NCBI GenBank assembly: GCA_016802295.1
Contig: JAESIW010000200.1
Span: forward strand, 5,127,667-5,191,666
DNA: 64,000 nucleotides
Reading direction: 5' to 3'
Source: Brachionus rotundiformis
Lineage: Eukaryota; Rotifera; Eurotatoria; Ploima; Brachionidae
Part shown: positions 54,378 to 63,762 of the stretch, one piece after another
Layout: every line of letters starts with the position of its first letter
How positions within the stretch are numbered: the stretch's first letter is position 1
The notes under the pieces: model-generated
Told to the model about the DNA's origin: nothing
Database searches by the model: none
Seen by the model: the letters and a program-made list of their open reading frames with translations, nothing else
Made by a program: the position numbers and the translations under genes

Positions 54378-56917
54378 TTATGGCACTGTTATAAATTTTG
54401 ATGATTTTTGCTTTGACTTTTTTCTATCGGACTGCTGTCTAAACTTGCCAGAAGCCAAATAGTCCAATTTGGAGCTGTCTTTGGCACCAACAATTCTTGG
54501 CAACTTAACACCATAATTAATCTCATTATTCATAGATTTTATCAACTCTCTTTGGAAAAAAAATTGAATAAATCCGTACCAACTAAACCAAAATATACCT
54601 ACTCTATACGATTTCTTTTTTTCCTAAGGTACAATTCAGAGAGTTCGAGTTTGAACGTTGATGGCATCAAGTCTGGCCGCTTAATCTTCAATTTGGTGCC
54701 AACTTTAAATTTACAAATTTGATTTTCGGCATAAAAGTGAAGATTAATTTTTTCTTGATTGACCACTCGAATGCTGATGTTGTTGTTAATGGAGAATATG
54801 AGAGGTTGGAAAGGAGGCGCGTGCACATGCTCGGTCTGGTCTTGCCAAAGCCATCTCTTTTTTCGACTCCCGTCGGCGTCGAGCTCGAGGCCGCCCAGCG
54901 AACTGAGTATCATGCGCGCTTTGCCATTTGAGAAATTGGCACAAGCACTTCCATACGGGTCAAATGAGGCTATCAGTATGGGATTGGTCTCGTCATCGCT
55001 GAATGCGGACAGCAAATTTAGGCCCGGAGATACCTCTGTTATGGACATGGCTATCCTTCCGCTTGGATAATAAATACTGCCCGTACCATCCGGGAAAATA
55101 ATTAGAAAGTTTTTATCATTTTTATATTTTCGAATTATCATAGGTTTGTCATTAATCTTAAAATTATCTAATTAAAAAATAAATCTAATTAATAAATCTA
55201 ATACTTTTTCATCTATGGAATCAATGGTCTCTCGCGCCACCAAATTGAACTCTTCCTCGTCCAGACTGGTCAAGTCCTGGTCGATTGGCGTGCTAGGCCG
55301 CACAGTCCAGCCCTCTTGTAAATACCTCAGGTTAGAAAGCTGATAGTTAATTGACCGATTTTGGTTGAATACTTTTAATTATTAAAAAAAATAGTTAAAA
55401 TTAATTAATAAAATTAAATTTTAGCTTTATTTTAAATTGTGTAAAATTAAGCTTTTTTTTTTATTGTTCCAAAAAGTGTCCATATCTTGAGCAAAAGGTG
55501 CACTTCAAGCTTTATAGATAACCTAAGCCGTGTTAAAAAGGCAAATAAAAAATTTTGTTTTTTCAATTAAAAAAAATATATATATTTATAAAAAAAAATA
55601 TATATATATAAATACAATTATGATGCGATTGTACAGGTGTATCTATGGAATTAGATACATGGTCAAGTGATATGGGACTATGTTTAGCATTCGTAGCTCG
55701 GTTTCTAGGTGTTTTTTTATTTAAATTTTCCTCATTTTGTTCATTGTTACTCATATTTTCTAATTTTTCATTCTCTGAATTTTCTTTTATTTTAAAATTT
55801 TTATATTTTTTTCTATTATTATTTACAGTAATTTTGTTTCTCTATAATTTTTCGTCTCTGGCAAAAATAAAACCCTATTAATTAGAATCAAATTTTACTT
55901 TGTTCATTTGCCTTATTAATTTGTTTAGCCTGCAACTGCTGCTGTAATTGCTGCTTTTCTTGTCTCAAATTCTCAATACGTTCCAATCTTTTGTGCTTTT
56001 CTACCATTCTCTGCATGTTTCTTTTAAGAATTTTTTAAGCAAAATTTTTTAAACCATTTTCAGAAACCTTAATTCAGCTCTTTCCTCAGCTAGCTTTCTG
56101 GCCTTGGCATTTTGGACCGAGTTTTTCTGACTCTCATAATCCATCGAGTACAGCTTGTCCACTCTGTCTTTTTCTATCTGATACTGAATCAGTGCTTCGA
56201 CAAACTCCCGATAGTCATTGCAGCAATGAAGCTTAGTTAATTAACTAATTATAGTTTAAAAAAATAATCTCTATTTATCTACCAATTCAGGATTGAGTTT
56301 TTCCTGTTGGTGAATAGAGGGCCAAGCTTTGGTAACTTCGCCACAAAATTCGCAGTACTCGCCACCCTTTAAGTGAACATTGAAGTCCTTCATGAATTGA
56401 CCAAGGTTCTCGATTGGATCGGACTCGACAGAGACCGACGGACTTGACTCCCTTGGCGGTATTTCACTCTGCTTAACCTCAGGGTTAAATTGGAGAATTT
56501 TGGGCGGTCCTATGGATTCAACATTCATTGGCGTTGGTTTGGGCGTATAAGTTGCCACTGGCTCGTCCTCTTGTTCTGAGTCGCTTGACTGGCCCAGTTC
56601 GTTGACTATTTCCTCGAATATCTCAGCACCCTCAGACCTGATTCGCTTCATCAGCTCCATGTCCTGAATCCAACTCCAGTCTGTTTGAGTTTCCACCGAG
56701 TTCTGGTTGCCAGGCTCACTCTTCACACTCTTCACACTTCCATTTGTCGAAGTGGACTCTTTGCGGAAATTGGACAAAATCCGCGGCCGGCTTTTTCTAC
56801 CTAAATTATTAACAAATATTTTTTTTTCAATTTTATATTTTGTCAAATATTTATTAAACCTTTTTCTATCTCATTCAATATTGTGTAAGTATCACTCGAA
56901 TCATTATAGTCTGACAT
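54378..56917 (-). CDS. ERICH6/FAM194-domain protein
   Basis: Eight minus-strand exons: 56917-56860, 56800-56283, 56231-56068, 56020-55899, 55774-55616, 55371-55205, 55156-54603, 54549-54378, giving 637 residues. Most introns are 46-59 bp; the ones before exons 5 and 6 are 124 and 244 bp. The C-terminal 200 residues are a FAM194 domain: NFLIIFPDGTGSIYYPSGRI, then ISVRV-type strand near the end, matching the PDGTGxxYYPSGRxA signature of ERICH6. An upstream Cys pair (EYCEFCGEVTKAWPS) and HCCNDYREFVEALIQ are also in ERICH6-like proteins, followed by a coiled coil rich in Q and E (residues about 250-290). The N-terminus is acidic and disordered. ERICH6 proteins are little studied. Exon 5 (Asn-rich) is the least certain. 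Confidence 0.8.
55572..55611. repeat. TA dinucleotide runs in an intron
   Basis: Two blocks of TATATATA separated by a poly-A run, inside intron 5 of the ERICH6-like gene, just past the proposed donor at 55615. They may make that donor hard to verify. Confidence 0.7.
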
Positions 56918-57298
56918 TATATAATGTCAATCTTAAACAGAAAAAAAAACATTCAGGTTAAAAGATAATTTATTTATCACCGCAGTGAATTAAATTTTTC
57001 TTTGGTAATAAGTTTAATTATGCTAAGTAATTATTAAATTTTAATTTTTTAATAAGCAATTTACTCGTTTACGGATTAAGTAGTTTATTTTTCTAATATC
57101 TAAGCGACTTGGCCTCTATGAAAAAGGTGCTCTTGTTACATAAAGCAAGAAATTTAATTCGAAGATTATATCAATTTAAATTTTCATAATTTAAAAATTT
57201 GATTTAACTCTAAATTGTCAATTATCCATTATTAGTTATTATATTAGTAATTTAAATAAAAATCATAACAGTATTAGCTTTTAGGAGATTTGGGGAAT

Positions 57299-58272
57299 GG
57301 AAAAATTTGGTACTAGTCTCATTGGTTTGGGAATTTGTCTCAAGTCATTCAGCATTTTGTTTTTATCATAATAATTTATCTATTTTTTTATGTTTCAGTG
57401 TAAAATCTTCCATTCACAATCAAATTAGCAATGAGCCGAATGTCAAGTGATGACATTTTGGGCATTTTCGCTCGCTTTTGCCCTTTCGTTCGTTCAAGAA
57501 TTTGGAAAACAATTTCAGTACATATCAACAGGACTATTTGAGTTCGTTCAATTCTTCATATGAAATGGGCTTATTTAAGACAATTACCATGATGATTGGC
57601 TCTCTGGAAACCGATAATATGGGTTTGGATCAATTGAACTCATTCACTTTAATCAATTTTATCATTTACGCAGTCTTTATCTATTTTATGTCTATTTTGT
57701 TGCTTAACATTTTCACAGGTATTTCAATTGACGAGGTAAGCGAATTGTTTAAGACAGCAGAAAGAGACGACTCACTTAATTGAATCGATTACATATTAAC
57801 AATAGGAAGATTCAAAAAAATTAGACTGATTGCTCCAGTGGCCATCAAAATAGAGTATTTTATGAGGAATTTGAAAAAGTTTAGCATTTTGAAGAAACTA
57901 AATTCAAGCAAATTTGTCAAGCTTATCCAAAGGTATAAACAAGTTTATGATGAAAAATATAAAAACAAAACTGAGAATAAACTAAACGATTCTGAAATTA
58001 TTCAAAAGAAAATTCTGAATGACTTAAATCGATTGAATATTCAAAATCAGAAACTTTTTGATAAATTGTCGGAATTAGGTAGGAGAAACATTAATTTAGA
58101 AGAAAATTACAATAAATTGGAACACAATTACAATAAATTTGAAAAAAATTATAATAAATTGGAAGACAATTACAATAAACTGGAAGAAAATGACAAAAGA
58201 ATAGAAAATAATATGTTGGAAGTGAATGATTATTTCAAAAAAAAAAGCAAAAAAAATAGCTCGAATACATAG
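57299..58272 (+). pseudogene. Broken TRPA-like channel remnant with a coiled-coil tail
   Basis: The sequence encodes, in more than one frame, the pore half of a TRP channel. FGTSLIGLGICLKSFSILF (near 57307) may be the S4-S5 part; FWAFSLAFALSF (57455) fits S5; MGLFKTITMMIGSLETD (57569) is the pore helix and filter; INFIIYAVFIYFMSILLLNI (57650) is S6 with FTGISIDEV after it. A one-base shift separates S5 from the pore near 57480, and an in-frame TGA at 57781 cuts S6 from a 58-kb tail frame (57838-58272). The tail ends in a coiled coil of NYNKLE repeats. Upstream ankyrin and S1-S4 coding was not found. Both breaks could be sequencing errors, or the tail may be a separate gene. Confidence 0.5.
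58098..58191 (+). repeat. 21-bp coding tandem repeat (NYNKLEx)
   Basis: About four and a half near-copies of a 21-base unit like AATTACAATAAATTGGAAGA encode seven-residue steps NYNKLEx. The unit length equals one heptad, so unit gain or loss would lengthen the coiled coil without breaking it. Confidence 0.8.
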
Positions 58273-58458
58273 AAAATAAAAAAAAAATTTCAAATCATTT
58301 AATTTTTATTTCTCTAAAATTTAGATATTAAAACACATATTTTCCTATAAAATAGGGGTTGTGAAGTTGGTTTCAATTCGATCATTTCAATTCAGAAAAA
58401 CTTGAATAACTATTTTACTGAAAGAGATAATTTAGTTCCATAAAANGGTAGAACTTGC

Positions 58459-59550
58459 ATGCTGGGTCAAAACTATTCGTTTTGCGATGTATGTGGTAGA
58501 CAATTTGTGGATCCAAATGTAAAAATTGTTGGTGGAATAGACGCAAACCAAAACAGCTGGCCCTCAATTGGTCTTCTTGTGTTTGATTATAGCACTAGAT
58601 ACAACTTTCAAGGCAGTACTTATATAATATCTCGCCAAAGCTACTGTGGCTCTAGTTTGGTTGATAGAAATACAGTTTTGACAGCAGCTCATTGCTATAC
58701 CAGCTCGATTTTTGTCGAACAGTTTGGTGTTACAATTAACTTGGAAGATGATCCTGATTTTCCAGCAAATGCCTACAAAGTTTATTTGGGTCTGCATAGC
58801 TTTCAAGGCGTATTTGATGGAACTGCTGACTTGACCGGAGTGACTGTTGTACCTGTAACAAAATTTACAATTGTAAGTGAATGTATTGAATAAAAAAAAT
58901 TTTGTTTATCATTTTATTTTATTAATTAACTAATTAAAAATAAAGATAAAATTAGATAAAAAATTTATTTTAGCATGAAAATTATGATGATAATTCATTG
59001 GAAAATGATATTGCTATTTTAAAACTTGAGAGAGATGTGGTTTATAATTCCGCGGTACAGCCTGCATGTCTACCGCCTAATTCAAACTACGGCCCGAGTA
59101 CAAACACCAGAGCTTGGATTGCTGGATGGGGTACTTTGTCATTTCGCGGTGCATCACCTGACGTTCTACAGAACACCTTTATAACCTATTACTACTCGGG
59201 CTCTGAGTGTAGAAATATAGGATCTTTGAATTTTGACAAGCAAATATGTGCTGGTAAACAAAATTAACTTATAAATTTTAATTAGAGATAAATGTTTTGA
59301 ATTTTGAGGTGAAATTAATGGTGGAAAAGACACTTGTCAAGGAGATTCAGGTGGTCCATTGTATATTTTTGATAGTAATACATTCATTCAAGTAGGAATC
59401 ACATCATTTGGAGTTGATTGTGCTTTGCCCGGATACCCAGGGTACCAACTTTTTAACATCAAATAAATTAAAGCTCAAAAATTGTTTTCTTCTTTTAGGG
59501 TTTATACTCGTGTAGCTGCCTATCTGGATTGGATAACCAACCAAATTTAA
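58459..59550 (+). CDS. Trypsin-like serine protease (S1A)
   Basis: Exons 58459-58872, 58974-59253, 59309-59441 and 59499-59550 give 292 residues from the first ATG. The catalytic triad is complete: His in TAAHCY, Asp in ENDIAILKL, Ser in GDSGGP. The activation site VKIVGG is present, so it is made as a zymogen. The Asp six residues before the catalytic Ser (KDTCQGDS) predicts cleavage after Arg or Lys. The propeptide has cysteines (FCDVCGRQF) that could stay disulfide-linked after activation. No signal peptide is seen: the frame is open upstream (GRTC before the Met) up to an undetermined base at 58446, so a first exon with the signal peptide is probably missing or upstream. An extra loop near TRYNFQGSTY is longer than in trypsin. 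Confidence 0.9.
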
Positions 59551-59659
59551 AAATTATATTTTTTAAAAACTAATTTAAAATTATTTAGAATCAATAAAAA
59601 TTAATTCATATTTTATATTTTTTCTAATTAAAAAAAAATTCAAAACCAATTGCAAATAA

Positions 59660-60310
59660 TTAATTTTTCATTATCTCGAAAGAACTCATTCAAAGGCCGG
59701 TGGTCTAAATTTGACACTTTTTGAGCATAAATCTTTGATTATTTTTTTTTTGAAAAAAGTTTATGGTAATTTTATTCACAAACTTTATTTGGTATCAAAA
59801 ACAAAAATTAAAATTAAAATTTTGAATTAAAAAGTTGAACATCTAAAAGATAAGCTGCCCTTAAGGCCTTTGAAGCCTTGAGAAACACTGATGTCACTCA
59901 ATCTATGGCCTCAGATGATGATGATGTGGATTTTTTGATAACTTTTTGGATGAGTTGGATGCTGATGTTGATGAGTATTCTACTGAAAAAGATATTCTTT
60001 TTGAAAAAGAAGAAGTGGATGGTTAAAAACAACACATCGTTGATTGGATTGAAGTACAATCAATTGGGTAAACGAGGACCAAAATCTTGACATGGCAAAT
60101 AAATGTTAAAGAAAGGAGAAGATTTATCTCTAGAAGAAGAAAATTAATGAGAAACCCGGACCTACCAGCTATACTGAAAGGAACATAGACAATACCAAGT
60201 CATCAGAGTTTACTATGTTTTTGATTTAAATCTTTTTAACTTCAAAAAGTGTCAATTTGACAGCGCCGGTCCCTAGAGATATAAAAAAATATCGAGCTCT
60301 TGAGTGTTAA
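59660..60310 (+). mobile_element. piggyBac-like element, internally deleted and dead
   Basis: Near the left end GGCCGGTGGTCTAAATTTGA continues as CACTTTTTGA. Near the right end the reverse complement reads GGACCGGCGCTGTCAAATTG and continues as ACACTTTTTGA. These are imperfect terminal inverted repeats. TTAA tetranucleotides stand at 59660-59663 and 60307-60310, as expected for piggyBac insertion, though the fit of the left border is poor. Inside, an acidic stretch (SDDDDVDF) and, in another frame, GPTSYTERNIDNTKSSEFTM near 60160, recall the start of a piggyBac transposase (GPT...LFFD). No intact transposase is left. Confidence 0.5.
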
Positions 60311-60384
60311 AATAAAAATTTTAATAATTTTATTTAAATTAAATCTTATTTTTTTGTTTTCAAAATTCATTATTATAATTTAGT

Positions 60385-60857
60385 CACCCTCCTCTTTTTT
60401 CAACCGGGCTTGGGACCGGCTTTGGCAGAGTTATGACGGCCAACCTTTCCCTAAGAAGCCAGTGGGACGTTCATCATAAACAGCGCCACTCATCCGAACA
60501 CTTAAATTGGCTGCGAACTCGGCAACTATTTAGACTAGCTTGGAACCACAAACCAAGCGACTTCTCTCACACACGAGATAAAGTCTTAACTTAAAGCTTC
60601 CAAAGTTTCGTCTATCTGCAAAGGGTCATCTGTACAGCAGATTCTCGCTCCTTTCGGATTCTATACTGGGAGATGGTCGAAGCCAGCGGCGCCCTCATAC
60701 GACAAGACTTGGACAAAGACCCGTAGGCCTATGTACCCGCCATACAGCTCTTCTGAAGACTACGTGAAAGACCACACACACATAAGATGCATGTGACTGC
60801 TACCACCCTCCTCTTTTTTCATCAGGGCTTGGGACCTAATGATCGGCAGAGTTATGG
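60385..60857. repeat. GC-rich repeat with a 52-bp end repeated at 419-bp spacing
   Basis: CACCCTCCTCTTTTTTCA followed by GGGCTTGGGACC and GGCAGAGTTATG occurs at 60385-60436 and again at 60804-60857. The similarity continues a little beyond each. Between them the DNA is much richer in G and C than anything else between genes here. This is either a tandem unit of about 419 bp whose second copy is cut short, or an element with short direct terminal repeats. On the reverse strand the block reads GGTCCCAAGCCCGG, a word I associate with 3' ends of invertebrate non-LTR elements (memory, not verified). Confidence 0.6.
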
Positions 60858-61121
60858 TGACTGCTTCTTTCCCAATTTTTTAATTAAATTTCTAATTTTT
60901 TAATAAATTATATCTAAAAATATTTTTTAAAATTTTGTATAGTATGTAATATTCCAGTCTGTCCTTATTTAATTCTTATTAAGTAACTGAAGTGATAGAA
61001 AAATTAAAATGATATTTTTATTTAAATTCTCATAAAAAGTATACTAATCTTTTGATAATCAATTAAAATGGAATAGAAAAATGAAAATTTAAAAATAATT
61101 TCTTATTTTGAAATCTCATCT

Positions 61122-61363
61122 AGTGATGGTAAACCGGTTCGAATTTAAAACCGGTTCAATTTGAATAACATAAGTATTAAGAAAAAAATTTTTTTTTTCA
61201 ATTTTTTTTATAAGAATTGAATTTTTCTCAATTGTTTTTTTGAAAAAATTTAAAATTAATAAAAAAAAAAGTTTTTCGATCAAAAATCTTCTTTTTATTT
61301 TTCGGATATAATCTGTTTAAATACAAAACCGGTTCCAAAAACGAACCGGTTTCCTAACCCTAA
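61122..61363. mobile_element. hAT-type MITE with 8-bp target duplication
   Basis: A 242-bp noncoding element flanked by TCTCATCT on both sides (61114-61121 and 61364-61371), an exact 8-bp duplication as hAT transposons make. Ends: AGTGATGGTAAACCGGTTCG on the left; the reverse complement of the right end is TTAGGGTTAGGAAACCGGTT. AACCGGTT occurs as inner repeats at both ends. The interior is poly-A/T-rich. It was moved in trans by a hAT transposase not seen here. Confidence 0.8.
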
Positions 61364-61699
61364 TCTCATCTCTGATCATTTTTTAATTATATTTGAAAGT
61401 TATTATTTTATTAAAATGTTTAAAAATAATTCATTTTAATAAAATGATTTGTAGACATTTGTAACCATTCAGAAGATCTAAATTAAACAATGAGTTACTT
61501 GGTGCAAGACGGATCACTCATTTTCTTGATTTATTCCTTTGTGGAGCTTGAAGCATTGAAACATGTCGCCTCTTATTCTCTTATCAACATTTCAGTCCAC
61601 CTTTTAGGAAAATTTAGATAATTAAGAGAACATTTAAGAAAGTTTAAATCAATTTATGAAGTATGTCTATAATAAAGTATCTAACGGAGTTTAAAAAAT

Positions 61700-62290
61700 G
61701 GCATGGTTTGGTGTCTGTTGGTTTGCAGTAAAATCAGTCACTTCTTTGGCAATTAGTTCGTCATTAAATCTTGAATGAATTTTATAATCTTGAGAATTTT
61801 GTTTTGGGTCATTTGAATGTCACTAAAATAAAGGATAAAGATAGTAGGTGATAATCAACTTCCTTGCTTTGATAGTCTTTGGTATATTTCTAAAGTTCTG
61901 TCTTTTAAGATATTTTTATATAATTTTAGAGGTTTGTTTTTAGACCTTTTGACTTAAGTTTTTCAATTATGCCACTGTGGGATTTCTTATCAAAGGCTTT
62001 CTCTAGGTCAAAAATATAGCACCAGTAAACCCATTTATTATGGATTGATTGATCTTAATCACTAAACATAGAAAATGGTCTATAAATGAGATTCTTCAAT
62101 TTTTGTGTCTAAATTAATACATGTCGGTAATCGTTTAGTGGCACCTAACTTTCTCAAAATTTTTAATGTCAGCTCATTTAAAAGCATTGTACTGCAAGAA
62201 CGAAGAGCTATTTTTTTATGCCCTGTGGTTGTTGTTACATAATCCAAATCCTATAATCTTCAAACATTTATTCAGCCAATTTCAAATTTA
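61700..62290 (-). mobile_element. Dead LINE reverse transcriptase fragment
   Basis: On the minus strand, remnants of a LINE reverse transcriptase appear in order: INGFTGAIFLT (62025 region), FDLEKAFDKKSHSGIIEKL (about 61955-62010; usual LDLEKAFDxVSHxxLI), then a gap, then LSPTIFILYFSDIQM (about 61810-61855; usual GSPLSPxLFxIYISDI). The YADD region downstream was not recognised. Stops and frame changes show that it is inactive. Borders are approximate. Confidence 0.65.
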
Positions 62291-62936
62291 AAAATTCTAT
62301 TTGATCAACTCAAACTTTAACGAACCTTTTTATCCCTCTATTATATGTTATTTGACTAATGTTTTAAAGTGGGTTAATTTTTATTTGTGTTTGCACATGT
62401 AAACACATCTTAAAAACGAGAAAGTTCAATCAACTAATCAATTTAGTTTTCTATTTACAACTTTCTTATCAAGAATTATTTTTGAATTTTTTTCGAATTG
62501 GCACTAACAGCATCTTCAATAAAATTTCAATACAATTAATAATTTATAAATGAAAATTCTAGAAACCTGCACATACAGTACTTGACACGTGGATTTCTGG
62601 AAAATTTACGTAAATTCACGAAAAATTACTTGGTATCAAAAAGTGAATTTACTTAATTTTACGTAAATTTTATTCATAACTATATTTTGCGTAAATTACG
62701 GTAAAATATGGTTAAAACAATATTAAGACAAAAAGATTATTTTAAATTTAAGTCATATTTTAATCAGTTAACATATTTTGCTTAATTGGCTTAGACCTTA
62801 CGTTTTTCTTAGGTTATTTTTTGCCCTATCCCAGACCAGATCAAACGTTCAATTCTTTGGCACATATTTCTTTAATTTTCCTTGAATCTAAGTTTAAAAA
62901 AACGAACTTTAATCGAGCAATATATTATATCATATA

Positions 62937-63076
62937 CCCTTGCAAATAAGTGCCTTCAGAATTGTGTCTTTATTGAGGAATTTAAGCTTTTAGATGATAG
63001 GAAATTTTCTTCAAATTAAATATTTTTTGATTAGCTTTTAAAAAGGGGGTCTTAGGGGGGCACTTATTTGCAAGGG
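62937..63076. mobile_element. MITE with perfect 18-bp terminal inverted repeats
   Basis: CCCTTGCAAATAAGTGCC at 62937-62954 is matched exactly in reverse complement at 63059-63076 (GGCACTTATTTGCAAGGG). Just outside the right end is AATACGGTATTA, so the full TIR was probably TACCGTATTCCCTTGCAAAT; the left outer part is decayed. This form fits TA-inserting Tc1/mariner-type MITEs. It is about 140 bp and noncoding. Confidence 0.75.
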
Positions 63077-63762
63077 AATACGGTATTACATACTATTTAA
63101 TTTCAAGAAATTTAGAATGATCTTTTTTTTCTAGAATGCCAATGTTTCATTTTGATCATTTGGAAAATTCTCTTTTAAAAGAGATCTCAAGGCGTTTGTA
63201 AAATCTTTTTGATTGAATAAAAAAATATAAATATTAATAAAACTAAAACTATTAAATTAAATATTACAAATATCTCAATTATAGTCATTTTCAGCATTCA
63301 CATCGACCCTTCTACGGTTACCGCCATTCCTTGACCCTTAACCACTCGATTTAGATTGTGTTGAGGCAAATTGAAAACAATCTACTGATTCTGGTAATAG
63401 ATCTTATATAATTGTAATCTCTTGGAAAGATCTGACTTTCTTTCAATTTAACTAATTGTTCATTACCTTTTTTTTAATGCGTTTTCGAGACCAGATGATT
63501 TAGTATCAAAGCTAGTCCCTTTAAAATTCTATTTTTGTTATTATAAGTAGATAAAAAAAAATTTAAATCAAAAAACATACCGAATTTCAAAAAAACCTTA
63601 CAATCACTAATAATCACATAAGTTAAGAGAAGAAAATAATTCTTAAAACTTAAAATATTAAATTTATGTATATTTTGTTTCAAAGGTAATTGATATAGTG
63701 TTGGACGAAAATGGCGAATGGTATAACTGATAGTTTATTTGGAAAAATAAAAATTCCTTAAT

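Larger units (their letters stand above)
59551..61121. other. Intergenic, mobile-element debris
   Basis: Holds a piggyBac-like remnant (59660-60310) and a GC-rich repeat (60385-60857), each listed separately. The remainder is AT-rich. Confidence 0.5.

Noticed and set aside
55645..55881. 78-codon plus-strand hydrophobic frame
   Set aside because: Antisense to exon 5 and an intron of the ERICH6-like gene; Phe/Leu-rich because it is the complement of Lys/Asn-rich sequence.
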